Position numbers and translations under genes: made by a program | Notes under the pieces: generated by a model | The model's database searches: none | Seen by the model: only the letters and a program-made list of their open reading frames with translations | Told to the model about the DNA's origin: nothing | From: Microplitis mediator | Taxonomy: Eukaryota; Arthropoda; Insecta; Hymenoptera; Braconidae | Assembly: GCF_029852145.1 (NCBI RefSeq) | Contig: NC_079975.1 | Coordinates: 17,915,275 to 17,979,274 of the forward strand | DNA: 64,000 bases | Direction of reading: 5' to 3' | Shown: in pieces, positions 22,860 to 34,610 of the stretch | How positions within the stretch are numbered: the stretch's first letter is position 1 | Layout of the letters: each line of letters begins with the position of its first letter

Positions 22860-23545
22860 TTGATACCTTGTTACCAAAAATTTAATATAAAAATTTACAG
22901 TAAATGCACAATAGATTATCAAAATGATCGAAATGATTGTTGATCAATTTTTTTAATACTCATTGACCAATTATCATTAATAAGGTACAAGAGTTTAAGA
23001 AAAAAATGTTGGAGAGTAATTTTTTTTTGTTACAAGTGCTTATTAATATAAATTATTTAATAGTTTTAATAGTTAAGGTATGGTATATTTGGAAAGTGTA
23101 ACTACTCGAGTAGATACTATTTATTTATGTCACTTTAAAAATTACTAGAAATGATTCTTGATTTATCATTTGATTAACCATTAAACGTTTAAAGTTAGCA
23201 CAGGATATGAGTTTAAAATAAAATACATATTTTAATAATAATTTTCTTTCGTTCAAGTTATATCTGTAGAAATCATAATAACCGACAAGATTGTTGATCT
23301 GGTATTTGATTACTTATTGAACGTTCATCATTAATAAGCTATAAGTTATGAGAGAGTAAAAAACAAATGTTGTTAGTAATGTTTCATCGTTAAAAGTGCA
23401 TACTAACATATATATTACTAAATAATTCAAAAAATTAAGTTATGGTTTATTTTAAAAGTGTAGTTACTCGAGTAGAGAGTATTTATTTATGTCACTCTAA
23501 AAATTACTAAAAAAAATATTTTAATAGTAATTTTTTATCGTCTAA
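22860..23545 (+). repeat. Two-copy tandem repeat, about 362 bp period
   Basis: The block around GTAACTACTCGAGTAGATAC at 23098 recurs as GTAGTTACTCGAGTAGAGAG near 23460, with flanking sequence also similar (TTATTTATGTCACT, ATCATTAATAAG). It lies just downstream of MULE gene C and may be its 3' untranslated region. Confidence 0.6.
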
Positions 23546-23565
23546 TTTGTATATATATATATATT

Positions 23566-23819
23566 TAGTGGTTGAGGTGATAATATAAATTAGTAAAACC
23601 AACTAATTAATTTAAACAAATGTTTTATTTAAATAATCGGAAATAACACAGTGATTGTAAGTATACAGTAAAGTAAGAAGCCTGTATGCGTGTGTACAAT
23701 CCCACAGTCTATTACTAATTGTCCCCACCGATGTGGTAGAGATGGATAAATGAATAAATCGATGTTCGACGGAAACTGTCGAATTTTATCGATCGCGTCA
23801 CCTAGTAGCAACTCTACAG
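23566..23819 (-). repeat. 3' LTR of the RT-less Gypsy element
   Basis: Left copy of the ~253-bp direct repeat. Outer flank is a TA-rich run (23552-23565), which prevents a firm target-duplication call. Exact edges are uncertain by a few bases. Confidence 0.8.
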
Positions 23820-23995
23820 AACTCCCTTTTTTTTTTTTTTTTTTTTAATTTAATACACGATAATTAAAGTAATGGAATATTTACTAATGATATGAATAAA
23901 TAAATAATTAAATGAATGAATATAATAAAGTGGTGAATTATTACTTTGTAAAAAAAACTTTTATGTAAAAAAAAAAAAATTAAATCGCGTAATTT

Positions 23996-25048
23996 TTAAA
24001 TATTAAACCGGACTCGGCGTTGTTGGGTCTCGGGTGCTGTGTTAATCGGCTGGGAGTTTGTTATCATCGTCGCCGTGTCGACTGAATTAGCCTCGTAGAC
24101 CGGCTTTAATCTGTCCACAGAAATGGCGATTTGTCGTCCACGAAAATCAACGATGAAGTATTTATCGTGTCGGGTTATTACACGATATGGACCCTCGTAC
24201 GGCGGCGAGAAAGATGGTCTAGCCTGGTCATTCCGTACCAGTACGTGGCTGCAAGTACTAAGGTTCCTGAAACAGAAAACAGAATGCTTGCCGTGACGCG
24301 ACATTTCGGCCGGTGCCAATGAATTAAAATGACGTTTTAATGTGTTAATGATGTCATGAGGTGAAGTTTTGTTACTGGGAATGAGTAACTCACCAGGTAA
24401 ACGAATTGGCTCACCGTACACTAATTCAGCCGGTGTCGTCTGTATGTCGTCTTTCCAGGCAGCGCGTAAGCCGAGCAAAACAGGCGGTAACGCGTCATAC
24501 CATGACTCTTGGTGACACAAAAGTGCTGATTTTAATTGACGATGTAAACGTTTGACTAGACCGTTAGCTTGCGGATGATACGGCGTAGTGTGTAGGTGTT
24601 TTATTCCGTACATTTCTAATAGTGACTGGAATAATGCCGATTCGAATTGCGGACCTTGGTCCGAAGTTATTCGTTTTGGTACTCCGTGGCGTGATATCCA
24701 ATGCAGCGATAGTGCATGTGCTATCGTCTCTGCGGTTCCATTGGATAACGGGACAGCCTCAGGAAACCTCGTGAATCGGTCGATGATAGTCAAGCATTGA
24801 TTAAAACCTCTTGACGTTTTTAAAGACACTAGATCGATGTGTATGTGCTCGAATCGTTCAGTTGGAGGTTCAAAACTGGCGATTGGCGATGACACGTGTC
24901 TCTGAATTTTATTTTTCTGGCAATCAATGCAGGATTTCGCCCATTCTCGGCAATCTTTGTTAATCGATGGCCAGACGTATCGTTTGGAGATCATTTTTAA
25001 TGATCCTTTGATTCCGGGATGAGCTAGCGAGTGCAGTGAATTAAACAC
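23996..25048 (-). CDS. Gypsy integrase, catalytic Glu replaced by Lys
   Basis: A clean 350-residue frame starts within the zinc domain (LHSLAHPGIKG, CIDCQKNK). The catalytic core has Asp in HIHIDLVSLK and Asp in ITSDQGPQFES. The third acidic residue, normally in an NGMVER-type motif, reads NGLVKRLHRQLK, so the catalytic Glu is Lys. The GPY/F module follows (YEGPYRVI), then a short tail. Length matches a normal Gypsy integrase, yet the enzyme should be inactive. The codon before the zinc domain connects directly to protease-end sequence, which shows the RT/RNase H deletion. Confidence 0.85.
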   Translation of the reverse strand: MFNSLHSLAHPGIKGSLKMISKRYVWPSINKDCREWAKSCIDCQKNKIQRHVSSPIASFEPPTERFEHIHIDLVSLKTSRGFNQCLTIIDRFTRFPEAVPLSNGTAETIAHALSLHWISRHGVPKRITSDQGPQFESALFQSLLEMYGIKHLHTTPYHPQANGLVKRLHRQLKSALLCHQESWYDALPPVLLGLRAAWKDDIQTTPAELVYGEPIRLPGELLIPSNKTSPHDIINTLKRHFNSLAPAEMSRHGKHSVFCFRNLSTCSHVLVRNDQARPSFSPPYEGPYRVITRHDKYFIVDFRGRQIAISVDRLKPVYEANSVDTATMITNSQPINTAPETQQRRVRFNI

Positions 25049-25056
25049 CTTCTTTC

Positions 25057-25543
25057 TCAGCTAGTTTGACGCTGAGTAGCATCAGGTCTTGTAATATCGG
25101 TAAATTCTCTTAATAATTCCATGTACGCAGAATTACCATCGACTGCTTTAATATTTGTTTCTGCCGATGTCGTGTGAGAATTTCCGGGTGTCAATAAACC
25201 AGTGATGCCATCACGAATGCATTTTCGCTTTAGGTCGACTAGTAAGTCATAATGACTTAGGAAGTCTGCACCTATAATCGGTTTAGTGACGTCAGCAATG
25301 ATAAAATTCCATGAGAAATCACGGCGAAGTCCAAGGTTCAATTTAATCGATTTTAAACCATAGGTTTGAATTATCGAGCCGTTTGCGGCATACAGTTGAT
25401 AACCTATGGGTGTAATATTTGATTTCAGCCAGCCACGTGGAACACAGATAAATCGGAGCCGGAATCGACAAGATATTCCGTTCCTGTAGTTCGATCTCGG
25501 ATAAACAGGCGGCGAGAAATCGATTGAGAATCATTAGCCGCCT
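25057..25543 (-). pseudogene. Gypsy protease, frameshifted
   Basis: The active-site string EYLVDSGSDLSVFH is readable on the minus strand near 25440-25490, and the flap-end motif KPIIGADFLSHYDLLVDL lies in the next frame (25057-25341). Intervening stops and shifts separate them. The frame runs on to FTDITRPDATQR, where reverse transcriptase should begin, but instead joins integrase. Confidence 0.75.
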
Positions 25544-26390
25544 CTACTGATTCTCGTTTGAGTTTCGCTGCCATTTGCAGCCGGGAATGCACGATCGGGC
25601 ATTTTTACCGTGCTTGTAATGATAACAGCAGAGATCAAATTTCTTCGACACACGTGATCGTGATCGACTTCTGGATCTGCCACGTTTAACTGTCTTCACT
25701 TGATTTGTGAGTTGCGCAATTTCTCTGCGCAGTGCAGTAATCTCGCCGTGCTCGGTGGTTGATGGTTGATTTGCCGTAGCAGCGGCAACTTGAGGTTTGA
25801 GCGATATCCGCTCAACCATACGGTCAGCTGACTCAGCAAGCTTGTCAAGCGTTGAGTTGCTGATAGCTTCAAGACAAACTTGAATCTCAGTTGGCATATG
25901 CGAAAACCAACGTGCTTTGATGATGGCGTCATCGATGCCGGGTACCAGTGTACGCAGATGACGTAAATGTTGTGAAGGTGTCCGATCGCCAAGTCTCTCT
26001 CTGTCGAAGAGCTGAGTGATCGGTGCTTCTTCGGATCTCGTGAAGCATTCTATTAAAGCGGCTTTTAAATCGCTGTACGGCGTGTTTGCTGGAGGATTGA
26101 TGATGGTGTCTTGTACTTCAGCAGCGATGCGGGTTTCAAGCAGCGGGTATCACCAGGTCAAATTTGGCGCGTTCTGTTGCTACCTGATATGTTGCAAACT
26201 GCGCCTCAACCTGCGCAAACCACAGTTTCGGATTCTCCATACTGAACTGGGGTGCTTTGATGTTCACGGCCATATTTAATTTAACTGACGTAAACGACGA
26301 TGATCCCGATAAATTAGATTTAAATGTGTCTTCGTCAGATGAGTCGGATTTTATTTTCTCGTCGCCGTCGGTTTTCGAGTCTGACATCAC
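25544..26390 (-). pseudogene. Gypsy gag, frameshifted
   Basis: Frames at 26136-26390, 25696-25992 and 25544-25897 together cover a gag of the type that reads FSMENPKLWFAQVEAQFATY near its N-terminus, a signature of many insect Gypsy gag proteins. A single-base shift near 26145 and another near 25900 split the reading frame. The C-terminal part is Arg/Ser-rich (RGRSRSRSRSR) and carries one Cys/His cluster (LCCYHYKHGKNARSCIPGCKW), a nucleocapsid-like region. Confidence 0.78.
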
Positions 26391-26814
26391 CTACTGAAAA
26401 TGTCTTTAATTCGGTATTGTGCTACCGAAGATTATCGATGACGAAAAGTTAATTAACAATTTTTTTAAACAGCTCGCGAACACTTTTATCACAACTCGAT
26501 TTGCACTAATGGTCCCTCGAATTAACACTGATGCGGCATAACGTCCATAAGATGCCCAGCAATGCATCAGCGGTGATAAAAGATAAAGAACTGAACACTG
26601 ACAAAGCGAAAAAAAATATATCTGCACTAATTAACTCAAAACAAATTCACACAAAAATAACTGTGAATTCAAAAATCACGATCTCGCCGATTAAACGGCA
26701 ACGCGACACAAATATTCGCGGGAAAACAACACGAGAACTCGCGAAATTTTTGCACTGTGTAATGCACGTGTTCGACGCTTCCCTAAAAAAGAGATCACGT
26801 CGGGGTCACCAATT
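26391..26814 (-). other. Leader region of the RT-less Gypsy element
   Basis: Non-coding sequence between the primer-binding-like site and gag. The plus-strand frame at 26531-26824 is not supported by any motif. Confidence 0.5.
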
Positions 26815-27067
26815 TAGTGGTTGAGGTGATAATATAAATTATTAAAACCAACTAATTAATTTAAACAAATGTTTTATTTAAATAAACGGAAATAACACAG
26901 TGATTGTAAGGATACAGTAAAGTAAGAAGCCTGGATGCGTGTGCACAATCCCACGGTCTATTACTAATTGTCCCCACTGATGTGGTAGAGATGGATAAAT
27001 GAATAAATCGATGTTAGACGGAAACTGTCGAATTTTATTGATCGCGTCACCTAGTAGCAACGCTATA
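26815..27067 (-). repeat. 5' LTR of the RT-less Gypsy element
   Basis: Right copy of the direct repeat, about 96% identical by eye to 23566-23819. Its inner side carries the primer-binding-site-like TGGTGACCCCGACGTG on the minus strand. Its outer end meets the TA target of the 27070 palindrome. Confidence 0.8.
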
Positions 27068-27069
27068 TA

Positions 27070-29296
27070 CACTGGTCACAGAAATTAAGGGATAGAAAAA
27101 AAATCCGAAATTTTTAGGTGATTTTCAACATGCTGTAACTCGGTGAAAAATGGTCGTATAAAAAAAATAAAAAAAGAAAATTGTAGCCTCAAGTTTCTAG
27201 TTTTCAGATCTAGACCTCAAAATTCTTTATTATGTACGTTTCCGGAGTAATCATAAGAAAACCAACGAAAAAAAAATTTTCAAAATTTTTGCTGGTCTTT
27301 CAATACCTCTATGGGCGACAATAAATTTTTTTAAATAATCCGATTGTCTGACTTTTCTCGGAAATTTTATGCCCTTTAATTTGGTGGCCTCAAAAAGTCT
27401 CTAAGACAATTTGGCGCCGAGTTATCATTGATCAAAGCAAAAAAGTCCATTTTGGCTTTGATAATCAATAACTCCGGATGTATTGGTCGTACAGAGAATG
27501 GAAGCAGGGTTTTGAAAACTGGAAAACATTCTCTATAAGGCAAAATTAGTGGCATTTGATAGAAAAATTTTTTTTAAAGCGACATTGTTTGGTAAAAAAC
27601 AGGTCAAAATTTACAAATTTAAGGATATTCGGAAATCTTGCTATAACTTTGGATATAACGGATGAACAAAGGATAACTTCGACTTTTTTTCAACCTCAAT
27701 GTGTCCTGAAAAAACTCTGAAAATTTCAAATCTCTGTATACTTCAAATCGCTGCGATTTTTCTTTCTTAGTGCCCCGAAGCTTTAAATTTATCGATTTTG
27801 TCAAAAATCACCATAATTGGTAGTTTCTCGGTTTTTGTTCATTTTTTCGATTTGAAATAGTATATTACATACCTAGGCCAGTAAAATAAGAAAAGTCTCA
27901 GAGTACATGTAATTGTTGGCCGAGGCGAAGCCGAGGCTGACAAACATGTGGTCTGAGGCTTTCTTTTTTACTGGCCAAGGTGCGTATACTATTTTTCTGC
28001 TCGACGAAGCCGAAAAGTTGCAACTTCGTTTAGGGCAGCGGCCCGAAAGTTGCCACTTTCCGGCCGGAGGGCAGAAAATGTTTTTTTTTACCGATAATCT
28101 TCATTTCTTGGATCAAAAAGATCGATTATCGAAAAAAATTTTTTTTTCCAAAAATTTTTTTTTTTTCAAAATTTCTTTTTTTGTTGTATCTGCAATGATT
28201 TATCATTGTCAAAAAAAATTCCTAAAATTTTTTTTTCCGCTGTAACTGCATCTGCTTCAAATGTCAACTTAACAAACATACCCTTTGGGTAACTCTAATG
28301 CCGGCGGTAAAAAAAATTTTAGGAATTTTTTTTGACAATATTAATCATTGCAGATACAACAAAAAAAAAATTTTGAAAAAAAAAAATTTTTGGAAAAAAA
28401 AATTTAAAAAAAAAACAAATTTTTTTTCAAAATTTTTTTTTTTTTCAATTTTTTTTGATAATCGATCTTTTTGATCCAAGAAATGAAGATTATCGGTAAA
28501 AAAAACATTTTCAAATCGAAAAAATGAACAAAAACCGAGAAACTACCAATTATGGTGATTTTTGACAAAATCGATAAATTTAAAGCTTCGGGGCACTAAG
28601 AAAGAAAAATCGCAGCGATTTGAAGTATACAGAGATTTGAAATTTTCAGAGTTTTTTCAGGACACATTGAGGTTGAAAAAAAGTCGAAGTTATCCTTTGT
28701 TCATCCGTTATATCCAAAGTTATAGCAAGATTTCCGAATATCCTTAAATTTGTAAATTTTGACCTGTTTTTTACCAAACAATGTCGCTTTAAAAAAAATT
28801 TTTCTATCAAATGCCACTAATTTTGCCTTATAGAGAATGTTTTCCAGTTTTCAAAACCCTGCTTCCATTCTCTGTACGACCAATACATCCGGAGTTATTG
28901 ATTATCAAAGCCAAAATGGACTTTTTTGCTTTGATCAATGATAACTCGGCGCCAAATTGTCTTAGAGACTTTTTGAGGCCACCAAATTAAAGGGCATAAA
29001 ATTTCCGAGAAAAGTCAGACAATCGGATTATTTAAAAAAATTTATTGTCGCCCATAGAGGTATTGAAAGACCAGCAAAAATTTTGAAAATTTTTTTTTCG
29101 TTGGTTTTCTTATGATTACTCCGGAAACGTACATAATAAAGAATTTTGAGGTCCAGATCTGAAAACTAGAAACTTGAGGCTACAATTTTCTTTTTTTATT
29201 TTTTTTATACGATCATTTTTCACCGAGTTACAGCATGTTGAAAATCACCTAAAAATTTCGGATTTTTTTTCTATCCCTTAATTTCTGTGACCAGTG
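27070..29296. mobile_element. 2.2 kb palindromic element, CACTGGTCACAGAAATTAAG family
   Basis: The left end CACTGGTCACAGAAATTAAG returns as its complement at the right end, flanked by TA (27068-27069, 29297-29298). Arms match over about 1 kb each, around a spacer near 28238-28310. Identical 61-codon frames at 27619-27804 (minus) and 28562-28747 (plus) are mirror images, not genes. The TA duplication and CACT start link it to the 14950 element type (Tc1/mariner-like, non-autonomous). The left arm carries a nested 220-bp insert. Confidence 0.88.
27858..28077. mobile_element. GC-rich 220-bp insert in one palindrome arm
   Basis: Comparing arms shows that the right arm is uninterrupted (CGATTTGAAAATG) while the left has 220 extra bases between GAAA and GAAA. 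The insert has an inverted repeat at its left part (TAGTATATTACATACCTAGG against GGTGCGTATACTA) and a GC-rich hairpin-forming right part (CTGCTCGACGAAGCCGAAAA ... CCGGCCGGAGGGCAG). It is compositionally unlike its host. No frame in it is convincing. Confidence 0.75.
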
Positions 29297-29302
29297 TATG
29301 TA

Positions 29303-29512
29303 TATCGGTGCTGCTATTGCCACCGGCCACGAACGATTTCCGTGCCTCTAATTTCAGAAACGGACGGTATATATCCACGGAGAAAAAGAAAAATATGTCC
29401 GTGGATGCAATTCCAGACACGGATGGAGAATTTTCTCGTGCGCGGAAATTTCCGTGACTCTTAAATATCCCTAGATATCTCTGTGGATGTAACTATTTGA
29501 TAGACGTCGCCT
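29303..29512. repeat. CCGTGGAT keyword array, left
   Basis: Degenerate copies of TCCGTGGAT/ATCCACGGA occur in both orientations (ccacggagaaaaag, tgtccgtggatg, acacggatgg, atttccgtgact). A terminus-like CACGGAGAAAAAGAAAAAT starts at 29376, resembling the ends of other keyword elements here. The same word recurs at 33868-34525. Confidence 0.6.
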
Positions 29513-30894
29513 CAGCGTTCGGAAAATAACAAAAAACATTCCATCACATATAATTTGTTTATTAAATAAATAAATAAAGAAAAACTATAATTACGATCTT
29601 TCCAACAATCTAGTGCTTGTTTAAATATGATGTGTGTAAATGTAGCAAACATAAGACAATTTTATAATTACATAAAAAAAATTAAATAATTGAAATAATA
29701 GAATTTAAAAAAATATGATCCTGAAGTTAACAGACAATTGACAACTTTCGGATTTTTTTTACAACAAATCAATTACAAAAAAATATAAAATAATATTTTG
29801 TACCTCTAAAATATTTACAAAACTACAGGTGCAATTTTTTCAAATATTTTTTTTTTGTAATTTATCATTTAAAAAAAAATCTAAAAATTATGAGACATTG
29901 GCTGACTTCAGTATCATAAAAAAATCCATGTACTGATTTTTATTTTGTAAACATTTTTTTTTATTATTTCGAAGTTTTAGAAATTGACAGGTGTCCACTT
30001 ATTTCACTGTCATTTCAATATGTAGTAATGGTAATGTAAATTTTACAATCGTCCGACAGGTCGTCTGTCTTACTAAATTCCTGATTAATTTTGTAAACTT
30101 TGGTATCAATCAGATGAAATTCATTAAGCAAATTAAGGCCATTTTCAGACCGTGCTCCCCATTTTCTTAAAATATTCAGTGATTTTCAATTGTGATAAGC
30201 CATATTGAAATTTTGATAGTTAGTTACAAAAAAGTAGAAGCATTAATTGAAAAAAAGGCTATACACTTGCAATTTCGCCGACTCAGATTTTTAAAAAAGT
30301 TATTTACAGTTTGATATCAATTAGAAGTTAAATGAAATTTGTTAAATAAATTTCAGTAAGATTTTCATGTCAACTTTATAATTTGGAATGTCACATTTTT
30401 TAGGTTAAAATTTACCGAATATCGTTTAATTCTTAATTGATAACAACACTGAATAATTTTTTAAAAAATTTATATCTCGGCAACGATTATCCTTTTTTCA
30501 ACTAACGTTTTTAATTTTTTTAAAATAATTAATAAAATTTTAATACTGTTATGATAGGTCAAGGTCATTGAATATTTTTAAGAGTGGGAGGCACTGTCTG
30601 AGAATGACCTTAAGTAAAATCAATGTATTTTTTATTTGTCTGGATTTAGTTAAGGCAAACAAATTTAATAGTGTTTATAACGAATTGCCTTGAAGGGTTT
30701 ATCTTAATAATTAACTGTAAGTATGTAATTAGTTTGTAAAATATTTTTATATAAAATGTTTATTATGAAAACAAATATATGTATATATTATTACTACATT
30801 AAAAAATTTAAATAAACAATCACAGCATAATTATATAACTAATATAAATTCTACTATAATTCCAAATATAACATTATTTAAAATTTAAAAATAA
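29513..30894. other. AT-rich region downstream of the ZSWIM3-like pseudogene
   Basis: No frame or element was recognised. It could be the 3' untranslated part of the minus-strand transposase. Confidence 0.4.
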
Positions 30895-32377
30895 TTATTT
30901 GCGACGAGGAAAATATCCTGGAGTTGTTTTCATAGCTTCTTTGGGGCGACCTTTTAATTACATTGGTGATGGTAATATTATATTTGTACAGTTTTCATCA
31001 TTTTCTTCATTATCATTAATTTTTAATTTAGGTTTATTGGATGAGCCACAACTGTTCTGATTTTCTTCAATCACTAATTTCGCAGGACAACCCCGACTCC
31101 ACATTGACTTCAAGGTTTCTAAAATTCTACATTGGGCAATAAAATCTGAATCATTTGATTTTGTAATAATACCAGCAATTTCTTGACAGTGTCTTTGAGC
31201 AATAATTACTCTTTCATGTTCTAAATATTCTTTCAAGTCAAATATAGATGAATCGTCATGCATAAATGTTTCATTTACGATAGTATTGGCTTCTACATCA
31301 ATAAAAAAAGTTGAACCTAAATCAATATTTTCTAGATTGATTTTTTTCACCCACTTTGCTTCGCATAATTCAGGACAAAATAGGTCTAAATTAAAATATT
31401 TCCGCACTGTTAAAATATGAACATACGGCAACTTCCAACTTTGCCGGAAGTAACATACACAACCAGATACTGAAGACGTGTAGGGGTAACCATTAATTAT
31501 CATTTTGCCAACTTTTGATTTGCTACAACTTTCAGTAATACTTATTTTGCCATACTTTTTTAATTCGTTTCTAAATTTATCGAAAGCCAGCTTAGTTAAA
31601 AAAGAGGCGTACTCGTTGACAAAGTTACCCAAATCATTCTCGATGTTTAATTGTTTTAGACCATCTATTGCAGCTAATAAGTTGGTTTCCTGTCTGGACG
31701 ATTGTATTAAGGCAAAAAAATTTATTCCAAATTTACACAAGCTACCATTGTAATCACACAAAGTTTTTATTTGTTTATTGGTACTTTCTACCAAATTATT
31801 TGTTGCACTTCCGTAGTTAGTTTCCGCCATACCGTACAAGGTCCACTCATCTCGTATGAGATGCCAATTGATATTGAAATAATCAATGACAGCGTTTGGT
31901 GCTACATCAATGATATTTTGGTAAATTTATCATAGCGACTTTCATTTTTGGCATATGCTAATTGTCGCAACAATTCAAAACAAGCACATCGGTCTTCGCG
32001 CGTTAGTTTCATAGCTTTTAATTGTCTATCAAAGGTCTTCAAGGTATGAAATAGGCAGAGTAAAAATTTAACATCTGGGAAAATACTTGCAAAAGTACTT
32101 CTTTCTGTTAAATTTTTATCCGTCATGATGCATTTTGTTTTATGGCAAGCTTCAGCGTTAGTATCTCGAAAATTTTTCGCAATCCATTTCAAATTACTGG
32201 ACGATTCTGATGCAACAATAGCAGCTCCGGCGATTTCGCCTCTTCCGTTTCCATTTTGCACAATAATTAAATATAGTGTAAATCCTAAGTTGAATAGCTT
32301 GTAGGTACCATCAATAAAGAGAATCTCTGGCCAGTTTGTCATGGATTGTTGCATTCATGGATTAGTAAAATAAAGAG
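30895..32377 (-). pseudogene. ZSWIM3-like MULE transposase
   Basis: Reading right to left, the frame starts with ILFIDGTYKLFN (first catalytic Asp region). It continues with IVQNGNGRGEIAGAA and CIMTDKNLTERSTF (second Asp) and KFLLCLFHTLKTF. After a one-base frameshift near 31905 come WTLYGMAETNYGSATNNLVES (third acidic region) and a SWIM-type zinc motif, GCVCYFRQSWKLPYVHIL, in which the usual third Cys is Tyr. The tail reads KGRPKEAMKTTPGYFPRRK after an in-frame TAA near 30958. A TGA precedes the first Met. Frameshift plus stops make it a pseudogene. The family includes ZSWIM1/3-type proteins derived from MULE transposases. Confidence 0.82.
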
Positions 32378-32527
32378 CTTAAAATTTATTATTTTTATCA
32401 GCATTGATCCTTGTAGTGCAATCTAAAATAAGATGATATTTAAAACGTTTATTAGAATGCAAGTACAAATATTATACACAAAAAGAACCAGATATAATTA
32501 TGAAGAATTATATATAGTTATGTATAC

Positions 32528-33548
32528 TAGGGTGATCCAAATAGTAAGAAACTTTTTTTTTTTCTTCCAAACAGGTTTAAAAGTTTCATTTAGATAAAAA
32601 AAGACGCCTGTGAAAATTAGAGCTCTTAATATTAACATTAAGAGGTTCCTCATCGCACTTTTCTATTTCCCATAAGAATAACATGGGAAAAATTTTTTTT
32701 ACGTCTTCTGATTTTTATAAGTAGCTAACGATGCGTCATAGGAATAATTGGCAGACATATTTTTGTAGGGAATTAAATGCTCTAGAAAAAAAGATTCTTA
32801 TCATTTTTTGAGGAATCTATTTGTTCAAAAGTTATTTGAGGTTGAAGTCAAATTCATATTAAATTTAGAGATTTTCTACTTTTCCGGCGAAACTATCAGA
32901 CTTATTACAAAATATCATCAGACCTTTTTTGTAGACAATTTTATTCCCTAAAAGTTATTTCTAATAAAGTTTTTTCGAATTCCGCATTGTTTTCTAGTTA
33001 TTTTAATTTTAATGTCATGCTCATAAAAAAATAGTCTTCTGATCGATTTTAAGAGCTTGACATTAAAATTAAAATAACTAGAAAACAATGCGGAATTCGA
33101 AAAAACTTTATTAGAAATAACTTTTAGGGAATAAAATTGTCTACAAAAAAAGTCTGATGATATTTTGTAATAAGTCTGATAGTTTCACCGGAAAAGTAAA
33201 AAATCTCAAAATTTAATATGAATTCGACTTCAACCTCAAATAACTTTTGAACAAATAGATTCCTCAAAAAATGATAAGAATCTTTTTTTGTAGAGCATTC
33301 AATTCCTTACAAAATAATGCCTGCCATTTATTCCTATGACGCATCGTTAGCTACTTATAAAAATCAGAAGATGTAAAACAAATTTTTCCCATGTTATTCT
33401 TATGGAAAATGGAAAAGTGCGATGAGGAACCTCTTAATGTTAATATTAAGAGCTCTAATTTTTACAGGCGTCTTTTTTTATCTAAATGAAACTTTTGAAC
33501 CTGTTTAAACGAAAAAAAACAAAATTTGTTATTTTTTGGATCACCCTA
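32528..33548. mobile_element. 1.0 kb foldback with 8-bp target duplication (hAT-like ends)
   Basis: The ends TAGGGTGATCC and GGATCACCCTA are exact complements and the arms pair along nearly the full length, meeting near 33030. The element is flanked by ATGTATAC on both sides (32520-32527, 33549-33556). An 8-bp duplication with TA at its centre and a TAGGG start match hAT-superfamily rules. There is no coding capacity. A relative with different arms lies at 43339-44894. Confidence 0.88.
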
Positions 33549-33867
33549 ATGTATACTTATGTAGAATTACATAAAAATAAAAAATAGAAATAATAAATTA
33601 AATAAAAATAAAATTTTAAGATAAAATTTTATTAAAACTGTGATCGAAAAAAATAAAAGTAGGATTAGGACGATAGAACGCACCGTAACAGCATTAGACA
33701 CGGCAGATGATATTTTTCCATTGAAAGTAACTTATAAAATTTAATGACCTATGACTCCAACTTATATGACTCGTGAAAGTTTTAACACATTAATAATTTT
33801 TCATTGATAAATAGTTGTAAACATCGCAAGTATCTTAATTATTTTGATTTTTTCAATTATAAAAGTA

Positions 33868-34525
33868 AAAAATTTACTACGAGTTTTAAATTTACAAACA
33901 TCCGTGTCTAGTAGACACGGATATCCGTGGTTAAAAGTAAAGTAAGCCCACGACTATCTTGTTCCACGGATGTCCTTGACTTTAAACCACGGATATCCGT
34001 ATCTACTAGACAGAGTTTTCTGTAAATTCAAAACTCGTTAAAAAATTTTAAATTTTTACAAATGAGAAAATAAAAGTAGCTAAGGCACCTGCTAAAATTA
34101 TTGATTATTGAAATATTATCAATCTCAAAAGATATTTTTTGAGAAATAAATATCAATTACATGACTACAACTCGAGTGCGAATAAATATTATTTTTGCAT
34201 CAGAACTTATTTGCATATACCGACAACCATGATAATAATAATGATAGTAAAATAATTTCAGTGCTGTCAGATCTATCTCGCAGTATATTACATATTTAAC
34301 TAACTGTTTTGTTATTAAATATATAAAATATGTAACTTATTAATTACTTAAAAATTTACAAGTCATTATCTGCGACTATAAGCTCCGCGGATATCCTTGA
34401 CTTATAAGCACGGATAACCGTGTTTACGTCCTAGGTCCGGATATGCGTATCTACTAGACACGGAAAGTCGTATCTATTAGACAAGGATATCCGCACCTAC
34501 TAGAGGCTTGCAGGCACACCGTCAA
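33868..34525. repeat. CACGGATATCCGTG keyword array, right
   Basis: Copies of CACGGATATCCGTG and TCTAGTAGACACGG alternate in both orientations. Positions about 33868-34048 form a long foldback. A second cluster runs from about 34380 to 34505. With the left array it brackets the ZSWIM3-like pseudogene, suggesting subterminal repeats of one composite element. Outer termini are not clear. Confidence 0.6.
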
Positions 34526-34610
34526 AAGTAAAACTTTCAGAAGTATACCAACTTCAGAAACTCACAGTTACGAATGTAAAAAATAAAGATGGTTCATAAT
34601 TCAGAATGAC

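Larger units (their letters stand above)
23566..27067 (-). mobile_element. Ty3/Gypsy element with both LTRs and no reverse transcriptase
   Basis: Two direct repeats of about 253 bp (23566-23819 and 26815-27067) share TGGTTGAGGTGATAATATAA at one side and CCTAGTAGCAAC at the other, with roughly ten differences. On the minus strand, TGGTGACCCCGACGTGATC just inside the right LTR is a primer-binding-site-like string, and a purine run ending AAAGGGAG precedes the left LTR. Between them are gag, protease and integrase, all minus strand. RT and RNase H are missing. The right end is abutted exactly by the palindrome at 27070. Confidence 0.85.

Noticed and set aside
27913..28245. A 110-codon frame in the GC-rich insert
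   Set aside because: It spans an insertion boundary and continues into the palindrome arm, with no domain or codon signal.
27619..28747. Two identical 61-codon frames, one on each strand, as a duplicated gene
   Set aside because: They are the same sequence read from the two arms of the 27070-29296 palindrome and have no known motif.
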